DNA of 32,504 bases from JAABTH01 sp964492615 (GCA_964492615.1 CAZBKZ010000027.1:1-32504), one strand, 5' to 3'; positions 24,043 to 32,025 are shown, numbered from the stretch's first letter. Notes: generated by a model from the letters alone, not told the origin. Program-made: numbers and translations.

Positions 24043-24079
24043 GGGGCTTAACCTGTAAAGGTTAGCCCCTTATTTATTT
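24043..24079 (+). terminator. intrinsic terminator of the lipoprotein pair
   Basis: GGGGCT-T-AACC (24043-24053) pairs with GGTT-AGCCCC (24060-24069) around TGTAAA with one bulged T, followed by TTATTTATTT. There is no T-run on the minus strand, so it serves the plus-strand pair only. Confidence 0.8.
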
Positions 24080-24892
24080 ACTCATACTGCTCGAACGAAA
24101 CCCTTCCAGGTCAAGAACAATATAAACGATGCCGTTCTTCCTCAACTTAGCGGAGAGCTCTCCGGCTTTATTCATAATCAGGGGCCACTGCCCGGGTTCA
24201 GCTTCAATCCGGGCCAGATTGCCACTATGCAGGCGCACCCTTATGTTACCTTCTACACCGGTAACAGAACGCAGGTAATCTTCCGTATCGCTGACTATTT
24301 TCAGGTTGTTAACAGTTATTGCCTCCCCATGGGGAAACCTGGTTGCCAGGCAGGGTATTGATGGTCTGTTCCAGGATTGTATTCCGGCCCGGCGGGCAAG
24401 CAGGCGAATTTCACTTTTAGTCAATCCTGCTTCAAGCAGGGGCGATTGCACAGCCAATTCGCTTAATGCGCGCAACCCCGGACGATCTTCCAGGCTGTCA
24501 TCAAAGTTCGAACCATCTATAATGTTCGGAAATCCCTTCGCCAAAGCCAGAGCAGAAAGCCTGGAATAAATATTCTTTTTACAGTGATAACAGCGGTCGG
24601 GCAGGTTGTCTTTTACTACGGGGTCGGTAAGCAAATCAATTGTTACAACCAGGTGAGCAGCACCCATCGACCGGGCAGTCTTTTCTGCATAGTCGGTATC
24701 TTTCTGCGAGTGTAGTTCAGAGTGCACAGTAAGGGCCAGAACATTCTTCCTGCTCAGTACTTGCAGAGCTTCGTAAAGAAGATAAGCGCTGTCGACCCCG
24801 CCGGAAAAGGCAACAGCCGTTTTGCGCAGTTCCAGTAAAATATCCTGCAGCTTTCTTATCTTCACTATGGTCGTTTCATTAATATCATTCAT
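24074..24892 (-). CDS. larE: LarE-like ATP-dependent sulfur transferase (PP-loop)
   Basis: LarE-family PP-loop enzyme. In lactate racemase maturation LarE adenylates the carboxylates of the pyridinium dicarboxylate cofactor and inserts sulfur. The 272-residue protein has the PP-loop SGGVDS (30-35), the RCYHCKKNIYS motif with Cys101 and Cys104, DGSNFDD and RPSIPCLATRFPHG with Cys181. Having all three cysteines matches the type reported to hold a [4Fe-4S] cluster and recycle sulfur catalytically, not the sacrificial one-cysteine type. No larA, larB or larC is in the window, so it is an orphan here and may serve another pathway. It is oriented with the symporter gene, 43 bases downstream of it, and may be cotranscribed. 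Confidence 0.9.
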   Translation of the reverse strand: MNDINETTIVKIRKLQDILLELRKTAVAFSGGVDSAYLLYEALQVLSRKNVLALTVHSELHSQKDTDYAEKTARSMGAAHLVVTIDLLTDPVVKDNLPDRCYHCKKNIYSRLSALALAKGFPNIIDGSNFDDSLEDRPGLRALSELAVQSPLLEAGLTKSEIRLLARRAGIQSWNRPSIPCLATRFPHGEAITVNNLKIVSDTEDYLRSVTGVEGNIRVRLHSGNLARIEAEPGQWPLIMNKAGELSAKLRKNGIVYIVLDLEGFRSSSMSK

Positions 24893-24935
24893 TCGGATTC
24901 ACTCTCAATCCTTCCCCGCGTTAGGTTCTGAACTG

Positions 24936-26414
24936 TTAAATTACTTTTCTTCTGCCAAGCTCATCTTTCAGGTAACCGATAAATTCGTCGGCTTTGCCTG
25001 CGGGAGGCCTGGTCAATAGGCTGACAACAATAAAGAGCACCACCGCTACCAGTCCGCTCCATACCCCGGGCCAGTATCCAAGCGGTTTTAAACCGCTGTA
25101 CTGCAGGATTGTCGCAACCAATCCCCCTGCAATAACACTGGATAAAACTGCAGCAGCCGTACCCCGCTTCCAGAAAAATGCCCCAATCAGGGCCGGCACC
25201 ATAACCAGCAGACCAGCCGAAGAAGCGACCGAGAGGGAAGCAATCAGGTCCAGCCGCAACGTGGCAAAAGCAACAATAACCACGGTAAAGAGGGGAACAA
25301 AGATCTTGCCAACGAGCAGTTCTTTACTTTCAAAACGCTCTTTTGAGACATTCTTAAAGACATCACGGCAGATCATTGAAGAAAGGGTAAGGATAATCGA
25401 GTTAACAGTTGAAACTGCGGCGGCGCTGATACCGAGCATTACCAGCAGGGCCAGCACAGCGGGAACAACCTCGAGCCCGAGCAGCAATGGTGTGGCACTA
25501 TCGGCAACGGCGAGATCCGGCAAAAGCAAACGGGCCGAAAAACCCCATAAGATTGAGACAAGGGTATAAATAAAACCAAAAATCAGGAACCCCATAACCA
25601 TGATACGCATCTGGCCCAGCGAACGGGGAACAAAAAGGCGCTGGCTTACCTGGGGATTCGAAAGAGAAAAGAAAAACCAGGGCAGGGTCAACCCGACAAA
25701 GGTGTTAATATTAAAAAAGCCGGGCCCCGGAACGGCAAGCCAGGCCGGGTATTGTGTCTCCAGCTGGCTGAACATGCCGCCAAAACCGCCAAAACCGCGG
25801 TAAGCAATAAATATTACAGAAAGAATAGCCACAGTAAGCATAACGGCAGCCTGCAGAGAATCGGTCCAGGCCACGGCTTTCAGGCCACCGGTCCAGGTCC
25901 AGTAAACAGCAATAAAAGCAGCAATACCAACGCCAACCAGGTAAGGTATTGCTCCCCCGGATATCCCTTCCAGCAGGGCCCCGATTCCAATCAACTGGAC
26001 AGCGCTGTAGGGAATTAGAAAGATCACGGCAGCTACCGCCGAAACAACAGCCACTGCTTTACTCTGGTAGCGATCACCGAGCATTTCAGTGGGGGTGAGA
26101 TAATTATACTTGCGGCCGACAAGCCAGAAACGTGGGCCAAAAAAGGCAACCAGGACCAGGCCGGAGAGATAGATCAATTCAAACCCGAGGGCACCAACTC
26201 CACCGATGTAAGTAAAACCGGCCAAACCAACCAGCATAAAAGCGCTGTAAGTAGTTGCAGAATAAGTAAGGGCGGAAACTATGCCCCCGAGCGAACGTCC
26301 GGCCAGGAAAAAATCATTAACATTTCCTGTCGCTTTTCCACCAGCCCGGCGGGCAATTAAACTACCGACGATAAAATAAAGGAAGAGGCAGATGTAAATT
26401 ACGCTAGCTTTCAT
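24936..26414 (-). CDS. sodium:solute symporter (SSS family)
   Basis: Inner-membrane transporter of the SSS/SLC5 family that drives solute uptake with a sodium gradient. The 492-residue chain has about 13 hydrophobic helices and the family blocks NDFFLAGRSLGGIVSALTYSATTYSAFMLVG, NYLTPTEMLGDRYQS, YWTWTGGLKAVAWTDSLQ and the central TLPWFFFSLSNPQVSQR. This resembles the pantothenate/YhjB-like branch, but the substrate cannot be assigned. The start overlaps the end of the small membrane-protein gene by 11 bases, so the two are translationally coupled. Confidence 0.93.
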   Translation of the reverse strand: MKASVIYICLFLYFIVGSLIARRAGGKATGNVNDFFLAGRSLGGIVSALTYSATTYSAFMLVGLAGFTYIGGVGALGFELIYLSGLVLVAFFGPRFWLVGRKYNYLTPTEMLGDRYQSKAVAVVSAVAAVIFLIPYSAVQLIGIGALLEGISGGAIPYLVGVGIAAFIAVYWTWTGGLKAVAWTDSLQAAVMLTVAILSVIFIAYRGFGGFGGMFSQLETQYPAWLAVPGPGFFNINTFVGLTLPWFFFSLSNPQVSQRLFVPRSLGQMRIMVMGFLIFGFIYTLVSILWGFSARLLLPDLAVADSATPLLLGLEVVPAVLALLVMLGISAAAVSTVNSIILTLSSMICRDVFKNVSKERFESKELLVGKIFVPLFTVVIVAFATLRLDLIASLSVASSAGLLVMVPALIGAFFWKRGTAAAVLSSVIAGGLVATILQYSGLKPLGYWPGVWSGLVAVVLFIVVSLLTRPPAGKADEFIGYLKDELGRRKVI

Positions 26415-26607
26415 CGTTCTCCCCCCAACTTGATGTTATAAAACCGATGCATACGATAACGACAATGGCAAATATACTCCAGAACATGAATGCGCCGTAA
26501 ACCCTGGTTACATCGCTCAACAAAGGGGTAAAAGGAATAATAAATGCAGCAAGAACCAGTATTACAAAAACAATGACCCAGGCCAGGCGCTGCTTTTCAA
26601 GAGACAT
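26404..26607 (-). CDS. small membrane partner of SSS symporter (DUF3311-like)
   Basis: 67-residue protein with two predicted membrane helices (about 9-27 and 39-58), a short PFTPLL loop between them and a hydrophilic SSWGENDES tail. Small proteins of this size and layout are commonly encoded directly before SSS symporters (for example YhjC before YhjB in Bacillus) and are thought to help the transporter. The ATG has a strong GGAGG upstream. The family name is from memory of this arrangement, not from a search. Confidence 0.8.
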   Translation of the reverse strand: MSLEKQRLAWVIVFVILVLAAFIIPFTPLLSDVTRVYGAFMFWSIFAIVVIVCIGFITSSWGENDES

Positions 26608-26643
26608 GATGCCTCCTCCCTTTCTTCTGAATATTTATTGTGC

Positions 26644-26652
26644 ATTATAACA
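26644..26652 (-). promoter_or_regulatory. extended -10 promoter of the symporter operon
   Basis: The minus strand reads TGTTATAAT (TGN plus TATAAT), about 37 bases before the start codon of the small membrane protein. No strong -35 is seen. Confidence 0.55.
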
Positions 26653-26683
26653 CATAAACAAAAGCAGGGTGGGTAAGAATAAC

Positions 26684-26713
26684 TTGACTCTCATGTAAGA
26701 ATATTGCTATAAT
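26684..26713 (+). promoter_or_regulatory. sigma-A type promoter of the dockerin protease gene
   Basis: TTGACT (26684-26689), an 18-base spacer and TATAAT (26708-26713). Predicted start near 26720, leaving a leader of about 37 bases before the GTG start. Confidence 0.75.
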
Positions 26714-26756
26714 TCCTTTATCTAATCAATTTGCCAAAAGACAAGGTGGTAATATC

Positions 26757-28373
26757 GTGCCTGGAACTTACTTCCACCGCTTCTCTAAACTTCTTTTATT
26801 AACTATGCTTATATGCATTCTCCTGGCCATGCCTGCATCGGCCTATTATGGAGAAGACAGTTTGCAGACTATTGAACAATCTGTCGCTGTTAACGCCGGC
26901 AATGATTACAGTATTGTCATGCAAGTAATTGATGGCCGCTTTCACAAATGGCTGGAATATGAAAACAGCTGCGGTTCAACCGGTATTTACATGCTCGAAC
27001 CGGAAAGCGGTTTTTTAACTGCCGCTGAGAGCGCATTGCTGTTCGATGCTTCTCGCAGGTGGATTAGTGGATACAGGGGCATGCTCACTTCATCATCTCC
27101 GGCTGGTCCTTCGACCGCTTCAGATTATAAAACTGTCGACATTATTATTAACTTTCCATCCAGTAATTACGTGCTGCAGGGTATGGTTGATAACCGCACC
27201 GCGGTCAGCGGCACCAGGGCCTCCTCCTACCCAAACTTCAACAGCGGCTTTCTTACCGTTGACTTCAATAACGATTACATGCGGGGCAGCGGTTTTTTGG
27301 TTACTCCCTATGTTGTTCTGACCAACGCCCACAACATATATTCAGCTGATTTCGGGGGGTGGTTCAGCGAAATCACTTTTTCGCCGGGCCAGTATGAAAC
27401 AGTATGGCCAAATTTTGTAGCCCCTTTCGGCACGAAAAAACCGGTTTTGGCCGAAACTAACCAAAACTATATTTTACATGAAAACAATAGCGCCCGGGAC
27501 CAGTCGATCAAGTATGATTATGCCGCCCTCTTTTTTGAAGAACCATTCAGTGGCATTGATACTTTTGTTCCGCTCGAATTCAATTTTACTCCAACGGACG
27601 TAATCGTTACCGGCTACCCGGGAGTTGTAAAAGATGCAAACACAATGGGCATGTGGCGGGCTGAGGGAAAACTGATCAATCAGGATAGCCACTGCCTCTA
27701 TTATGATGCCTATACCAGCGGTGGAAGCAGCGGCAGCCCTGTTCTTTCCTATAACAGCCAGTCCGACAGCTACCGGGTTGTTGCCGTTCATTCATTCGCC
27801 TCACCAGGCAACTTCAGCGGCGGCCCACACCTGAACAACCTGAACAAAGAAACAATTGAAAAATGGCTCCAGTGGCAGCCCGATACGCCGCCTGAACCAA
27901 CAGTAATGCTTAGCCTTAATAAAAGCGCTGTTACCCTTGAAATCGGGGATAAAGAAGCACTGATCGTTACAACAAACCCCGCAACCAGTAACAACATTGA
28001 ATTAAACTGGTCGAGCAGCAACGAAAATACAGCCCGGGTCGATGCAAACGGCATGGTTACAGCCATTGCGGGCGGCAGGGCAACCATCAGGGTTGAAACA
28101 GCAGACGGCAGTTCCAGCGCCAACTGTGAAGTAACAGTTAAAACAGGTGCCGGTGAATTGGATGATCCTTCTATCTACCGGATCGGCGATATTAATGAAG
28201 ACGGAATTATCAACGTGCAGGACGTGGTTTTGGCCATGCAGCACGTTTTAATGATTGAGGAACTGGCTGAAGAACAGGCTGCAATGGCAGATGCTAATGG
28301 TGACGGAGAAATAAACGTAGTTGATGTTACCTTATTGATGCAGTTCGCACTCGGCCTGATCAACACCTTCTAA
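26757..28373 (+). CDS. secreted V8/trypsin-like serine protease with Big_2 and type-I dockerin
   Basis: Predicted exported protease that docks onto a cohesin-bearing surface protein. The 538 residues run: signal peptide 1-29 (ending PASA); a ~120-residue pro-like region; a chymotrypsin-fold protease with His192 (VVLTNAH), Asp254 (KYDYA) and Ser326 (TSGGSSGSPV), resembling V8/glutamyl endopeptidases; a Big_2 Ig-like domain (~383-463, VTAIAGGRATIRV); and a type-I dockerin (~476-536). The dockerin has two calcium loops, GDINEDGIINVQD and ADANGDGEINVVD. The start is GTG with AAGGTGG eight bases upstream. No cohesin gene is in the window. It is monocistronic, with a palindromic repeat two bases after the stop. 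Confidence 0.93.
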   Translation: MPGTYFHRFSKLLLLTMLICILLAMPASAYYGEDSLQTIEQSVAVNAGNDYSIVMQVIDGRFHKWLEYENSCGSTGIYMLEPESGFLTAAESALLFDASRRWISGYRGMLTSSSPAGPSTASDYKTVDIIINFPSSNYVLQGMVDNRTAVSGTRASSYPNFNSGFLTVDFNNDYMRGSGFLVTPYVVLTNAHNIYSADFGGWFSEITFSPGQYETVWPNFVAPFGTKKPVLAETNQNYILHENNSARDQSIKYDYAALFFEEPFSGIDTFVPLEFNFTPTDVIVTGYPGVVKDANTMGMWRAEGKLINQDSHCLYYDAYTSGGSSGSPVLSYNSQSDSYRVVAVHSFASPGNFSGGPHLNNLNKETIEKWLQWQPDTPPEPTVMLSLNKSAVTLEIGDKEALIVTTNPATSNNIELNWSSSNENTARVDANGMVTAIAGGRATIRVETADGSSSANCEVTVKTGAGELDDPSIYRIGDINEDGIINVQDVVLAMQHVLMIEELAEEQAAMADANGDGEINVVDVTLLMQFALGLINTF

Positions 28374-28375
28374 AT

Positions 28376-28406
28376 AATAAGACAGGGGACGGTTCTCTGT
28401 CTTATT
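28376..28406 (+). repeat. palindromic repeat copy 1 (forward)
   Basis: The core GACAGGGGACGGTTCTCTGTC is flanked by AATAA/TTATT, giving a 10-bp stem AATAAGACAG/CTGTCTTATT. It begins two bases after the protease stop codon and is followed by a T-rich stretch, so it can serve as that gene's terminator. Confidence 0.9.
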
Positions 28407-28410
28407 TAAT

Positions 28411-28503
28411 TTAATTAACCAGCAATCTTTCTAAATAATCCATTTTCCAGCCAATAACTTGATTATCTTGTTTTTCTCTTTCCACTTTCGTTCTCCAGGA
28501 CAA
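28411..28503 (-). other. possible small ORF or coding remnant inside repeat pair 1
   Basis: Between repeat copies 1 and 2 a TTG-initiated frame of 30 codons runs without a stop and is rich in charged and aromatic residues (LSWRTKVEREKQ... MDYLERLL). It lacks a good ribosome binding site. It may be a remnant of a gene once carried by the element, or chance. I give it little weight. Confidence 0.15.
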
Positions 28504-28534
28504 CTTCTAAATTACTAAAACCAAAGAAACAGGG

Positions 28535-28564
28535 ATAAGACAGAGAACCGTCCCCTGTCTTATT
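28535..28564 (-). repeat. palindromic repeat copy 2 (reverse)
   Basis: Same unit in reverse (GACAGAGAACCGTCCCCTGTC core). It lies eight bases beyond the stop of the GYD-domain gene and forms an inverted pair with copy 1, bounding a 189-bp segment. Confidence 0.9.
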
Positions 28565-28572
28565 ATTTACGA

Positions 28573-28860
28573 TCAACCTTCAAATAACTTATCAAAATCA
28601 TCAATTGTGATAGCCGGTATGGTAGAAAAATTAATGCCCAGTACGTTGCTCATCTCTACTGAAGTTTTAATAACGCTTTTCATTTTGGGGAAGTCAACTA
28701 CGAGAAGTAAATCCATATCGCCCAACAAAGCATATCCGGCCTTAATTTTCCCTCCGTTTTCCTCAATCAGAGTCTTGGCCTTTTCCGTTCTCTCCGGGTT
28801 AATCTCTTTTAATGAAGCAGAGTTATACTTGCCACACATCAGGAAGAGACTCACGACCAT
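28573..28860 (-). CDS. GYD-domain-like small protein
   Basis: 95-residue soluble protein resembling the GYD domain family (PF08734), small dimeric alpha/beta-barrel-like (ferredoxin-fold) proteins without an assigned reaction. Matching features are ERTEKAKTLIEENGGKIKAGYALLGDMDLLLVVDFP, where LLGDMD replaces the usual GxYD, and the end GINFSTIPAITIDDFDKLF, like the family's TLPAFTxDE. The start is uncertain. ATG 28860 is only two bases from GGAGG, while GTG two codons later has an eight-base spacing and may be the true start. The gene stands alone between two palindromic repeats and its role cannot be inferred. Confidence 0.75.
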   Translation of the reverse strand: MVVSLFLMCGKYNSASLKEINPERTEKAKTLIEENGGKIKAGYALLGDMDLLLVVDFPKMKSVIKTSVEMSNVLGINFSTIPAITIDDFDKLFEG

Positions 28861-28925
28861 AACCTCCTTTATTCAGTTAACTTCTTATCTAATAATAAAA
28901 TATTTTTTGATAATTTGCAATATAA

Positions 28926-28956
28926 AATAAGACAGGGGACGGTTCTCTGTCTTATT
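28926..28956 (+). repeat. palindromic repeat copy 3 (forward)
   Basis: Same 31-base unit as copy 1, at the left end of the left ~185-bp element, in the intergenic region upstream of the GYD gene. Confidence 0.9.
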
Positions 28957-29081
28957 CGTTAGTAAAACCCTGCTTATTTAATTATACTTTTTGAAGCGGA
29001 CGGCATATGAATATTTAAGTTTTCCGGTTTAAGTTATTCCGCCGGGCAACCTATGCCCAGCCTTAAATTAAACAAAATAAG

Positions 29082-29110
29082 ATAAGACAGAGAACCGTCC
29101 CCTGTCTTAT
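29082..29110 (-). repeat. palindromic repeat copy 4 (reverse)
   Basis: Reverse copy ending on the last base of the stop codon of the clostripain-family gene. Right end of the left ~185-bp element. Confidence 0.9.
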
Positions 29111-31572
29111 CAGTAGGTTACTGCCGGTGTCCAGAAGGTGTTGTTGTAGATATCGGTCAATTTATAGGTAACCAGGCAGTTTGCATCACCGATAAAGACA
29201 TTGTTCACTTCCAGGTTGCCGCTGACAATCATCTGCTCACCAAGGTAATAGCTGTTGTCATAATCTTCATCGTAGGTATAAAAATCACAGAGAAAGTCGA
29301 TTACATCGCCCCGGTTGATATCAATCAACCCCTTGGCCGCCGTATTGGTTAACCCTTCATAATTAATCCGGGCACCGGCTACACCCCCGTAGGGATAATC
29401 GTTGTTAAAGCGAACTATAATGTCAACCAGCTGGTTATTCAGCATGGCTGGGATGCGCCCGTTTATCGCCCAGGCTGAACCGGTATCCTCTATACTCTCC
29501 ACATAGTAAGCTACAACATGTCCATCCAGGGCCAGCCAGGTCCGGTCAAAATCAATCAACAGGTCACCATCATCATCAAATTCATAGACATTATCCAAAC
29601 CGAGATCAATATACCCCGTTCCATCATCGAAGAAAACATTCAATTCCACTTTTTGAACCAAGTCCCATTGTTCATCTGTAAGCTGAAGCACCAGGTTTTG
29701 ACCTTTACGGGTCAGGACAAGACTGTTTGCATCAAGATAGTTGTCTTTGAAGTATTCAGCGCCTGACTGAATCTGGTTCTGGTCTATCCAAGAATCTCCT
29801 GCTCCTGCCAGGGCACCGGTAAAGCTGCTGAAATCGGGGTTTGAGAAGAAAGCATTCCAGGCCAGGGCCCAAAGGTCGGTTGAGGAGCCCTGCAAACCGC
29901 TGCCAACCGAACCGAGCAATGAGCCAAAAGCATTTCCACTGCCGCTGGTTGTTATCTGGCCACCGACAACCATGTTGGCAAACTTTCTAACCAGGCCGGT
30001 ATATTCTTCAGTCATCCCGATAGTATCGTAAATAGCCAGCATGGAAGAAAGATTTTTAAGCTGGTCGTAAGGAAAATATATAGATATGCCGTGCGCGTTG
30101 GAAATATTGTTCGAGGTTCTGTTATAAAGGATAGAACCTTCGAGGGCATTCACCAGTTCTTTCGATTCGGGAGAGTTGATTTTTTTAGCTAAATCGATCA
30201 AATCGACCTGATCAAGCCTGGAGCGGTTAAACTCCCTTGAATTGCCACGGGCGTTAGATATAACCCGGTAATCAGTATCAAGCTGGATATCTGCCGACTG
30301 GGCGAAATTTTTAAAGGCATCATCAACCTCATTGTTTAACACTACCAGGTCGATCAACGAGAGGGTCGTTATATCACGCGGAACTTCCTGGGCGCATTTT
30401 TCCACGAAATCATCAATGATCATCCTGCCTATCTCAGCCGTATCCATTGAGGTGTTGGCCGACAGCGCCGATAACCAGTTAGTATAATACCAGCCGATAC
30501 CCGGCTCGGTCTCTTCCGAGGCGATCATATAGTCAGCGTGATAATTGAGCATGTAGGCTGTTTCCAGGGTAGCCATCAGGCAGGCATCAAAACCGATAAA
30601 ATCAAACTTAACTCCTGCTCCTTCAAGCGCTGAGTGAATCTGGTTAATGGTCATCGAACCGCTGTTCGGAAACAACTGATCATAACCAAAGCCGCTCAGG
30701 GAACCTCCACCATGATCCCAGAAGATAAGGGCATAGCGATTGGCTGGAAAATTAGCTGCGCTGAATTCAATGAAGTTTTGCAGTGTATCCGGGTCGGTCA
30801 TCGCTCTTTTCCCCAGGTTGTCTTCAAGTAGCCTAAGCCCGGAACCAGTTACCTGGAATCGCTGGTTGGTGTTATTCTTTACAACGCTGTTTCTCCACCT
30901 GCTTGTCCCTCCAGTTTCAACAATAACATTAACTTTATCGCCGATATCGGCATGGAGCATCTCGTTTAGATCAGCAGTGGCCATACCGTAATTACTTTCC
31001 AGGTCAGTTCCGCACATATAGACCATAATAGTAAAAACATCCTGCCCGTTACCGATTATTTCAGTTCGCCTGGTCCGTGGTCCGGTTATTCCGGTTAAAG
31101 GTGTAATCTGGTTATTGGCAGGGTCGCCTGAAACAGAAGGAGATACCAGCTGGTTTGAACTGTACCCCTGCGAATACTGGTTGTCTGCCGGCTCGGAAAC
31201 CAATCCGCTGCAGTTTCTGATTAACATGTAACCAACTATTATTACAATAACCAGCAGAAGCAATTTACCCAGAGACAAACCACAACCGCTACCCCCACTC
31301 CTTCGTGAAGAAGGGAAATTAAAACCTGGTCCGGAACCGGATGGAGGACGCTGTCCGCCAAATATTCCTCCAGGCGAAGATGAAGAAGATGAAGAAGGGG
31401 GGCTACCGAGCGGGCTGCTGCTTCCCTGCTTTCGGTCTGCATACCCGGAAGCATTTCCAACAGGCTTACCACCCTTTGGCGAAAGACCCGATCCCCTTTT
31501 AAAAACCCCACCGCCCGAAGCGCTGCCGGTCACCTTCTTTTTCCTGGAACCACCACCGCTTTTTCTGTCCAT
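29110..31572 (-). CDS. membrane-anchored clostripain-family (C11) cysteine peptidase
   Basis: 820-residue predicted surface peptidase of family C11 (clan CD). Residues 1-97 are a cytoplasmic, very Gly/Ser/Pro-rich, basic disordered tail, and 101-118 form one membrane helix (LGKLLLLVIVIIVGYMLIRN). The rest lies outside. The catalytic domain starts near 178 (VFTIMVYMCGTDLESNYG) and has His287 in FWDHGGG and Cys331 in GFDACLMA, the clostripain dyad. The motif EETEPGIGWYYTNWL follows. Residues ~560-820 form a C-terminal region of unknown fold, beta-rich with an Asp-rich stretch. It lacks the cleavable signal peptide usual for secreted clostripain. The gene is bracketed by two copies of a ~185-bp repeat element and stands alone. 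Confidence 0.92.
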   Translation of the reverse strand: MDRKSGGGSRKKKVTGSASGGGVFKRGSGLSPKGGKPVGNASGYADRKQGSSSPLGSPPSSSSSSSPGGIFGGQRPPSGSGPGFNFPSSRRSGGSGCGLSLGKLLLLVIVIIVGYMLIRNCSGLVSEPADNQYSQGYSSNQLVSPSVSGDPANNQITPLTGITGPRTRRTEIIGNGQDVFTIMVYMCGTDLESNYGMATADLNEMLHADIGDKVNVIVETGGTSRWRNSVVKNNTNQRFQVTGSGLRLLEDNLGKRAMTDPDTLQNFIEFSAANFPANRYALIFWDHGGGSLSGFGYDQLFPNSGSMTINQIHSALEGAGVKFDFIGFDACLMATLETAYMLNYHADYMIASEETEPGIGWYYTNWLSALSANTSMDTAEIGRMIIDDFVEKCAQEVPRDITTLSLIDLVVLNNEVDDAFKNFAQSADIQLDTDYRVISNARGNSREFNRSRLDQVDLIDLAKKINSPESKELVNALEGSILYNRTSNNISNAHGISIYFPYDQLKNLSSMLAIYDTIGMTEEYTGLVRKFANMVVGGQITTSGSGNAFGSLLGSVGSGLQGSSTDLWALAWNAFFSNPDFSSFTGALAGAGDSWIDQNQIQSGAEYFKDNYLDANSLVLTRKGQNLVLQLTDEQWDLVQKVELNVFFDDGTGYIDLGLDNVYEFDDDGDLLIDFDRTWLALDGHVVAYYVESIEDTGSAWAINGRIPAMLNNQLVDIIVRFNNDYPYGGVAGARINYEGLTNTAAKGLIDINRGDVIDFLCDFYTYDEDYDNSYYLGEQMIVSGNLEVNNVFIGDANCLVTYKLTDIYNNTFWTPAVTY

Positions 31573-31664
31573 TGCCCTGCCTCTCTTTCATCTATCAGCA
31601 ATTATACTTGTTGTTAATAATAGATATTAAAATCAATATAAACCCAAATGCCGTCCATGTCAAA

Positions 31665-31694
31665 AATAAGACAGGGGACGGTTCTCTGTCTTAT
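31665..31694 (+). repeat. palindromic repeat copy 5 (forward)
   Basis: Left end of the right ~185-bp element; identical core to copies 1 and 3. Confidence 0.9.
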
Positions 31695-31822
31695 CTGTTG
31701 GTAAAGACCTATTCGTTTAAATTATACTTTTTGAAGCGAATGGCATATAAATATATTAGTTTTCCAGTTTAAATCATCCCGCCGGGTAACCTATGCCCAG
31801 CCATAAAATAAGCAATATTAAA

Positions 31823-31850
31823 ATAAGACAAAGAACCGTCCCCTGTCTTA
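31823..31850 (-). repeat. palindromic repeat copy 6 (reverse)
   Basis: Reverse copy with one change from copies 2, 4 and 7 (ACAAAGAACC instead of ACAGAGAACC). It closes the right ~185-bp element. Confidence 0.88.
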
Positions 31851-31860
31851 CTGAGAAAGC

Positions 31861-31889
31861 TTGATTTTTTCCGGCAGGCAGGGTAATAT
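31861..31889 (+). promoter_or_regulatory. promoter of tRNA-Arg
   Basis: TTGATT (31861-31866), a 17-base spacer and TAATAT (31884-31889). The start would be about five bases before the tRNA. Confidence 0.65.
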
Positions 31890-31900
31890 TATGTATGCAT

Positions 31901-31976
31901 GCGCCTGTAGCTCAGGGGATAGAGCAGCGGACTTCTAATCCGTTAGTCGAGGGTTCAAATCCTTCCAGGCGCACCA
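31901..31976 (+). tRNA. tRNA-Arg (anticodon UCU)
   Basis: Full 76-base cloverleaf. The acceptor is GCGCCTG/CAGGCGC with discriminator A and an encoded CCA. The D arm holds AGCTCAGGGGATAGAGC, the anticodon arm CGGACTTCTAATCCG gives TCT, and the T arm is GAGGG-TTCAAAT-CCTTC with one G-U pair. Confidence 0.95.
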
Positions 31977-31985
31977 TGAATAAAT

Positions 31986-32025
31986 AACGTGAGGGGAGCG
32001 TAGTTTTCCGTCACGTTTTATTTTG
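31986..32025 (+). terminator. terminator of tRNA-Arg
   Basis: AACGTGA (31986-31992) pairs with TCACGTT (32011-32017), with further inner G-rich/T-rich pairing, followed by TTATTTT. It lies ten bases after the tRNA. Confidence 0.8.

Larger units (their letters stand above)
28926..29110 (+). mobile_element. MITE/BIME-like element, left copy (185 bp)
   Basis: Bounded by inverted palindromic repeats 3 and 4. Its interior closely matches the element at 31665-31850, with shared blocks such as ATTATACTTTTTGAAGCG, AGTTTTCC and AACCTATGCCCAGCC. It encodes no protein. An internal small hairpin GGGCA-ACCTA-TGCCC is kept in the other copy with C-G changed to U-G. It looks like a non-autonomous element; no transposase is nearby. 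Confidence 0.75.
31665..31850 (+). mobile_element. MITE/BIME-like element, right copy (186 bp)
   Basis: Same orientation, length and interior blocks as the element at 28926-29110, with scattered substitutions, so the C11 gene lies between two direct copies. The small hairpin is GGGTA-ACCTA-TGCCC here. Confidence 0.75.
31573..31900. other. intergenic region holding right repeat element and tRNA promoter
   Basis: No protein gene. It contains the right ~185-bp element (31665-31850) and the tRNA-Arg promoter (31861-31889). Bases 31573-31664 are AT-rich and presumably carry the minus-strand C11 promoter, which I could not place firmly. Confidence 0.6.
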
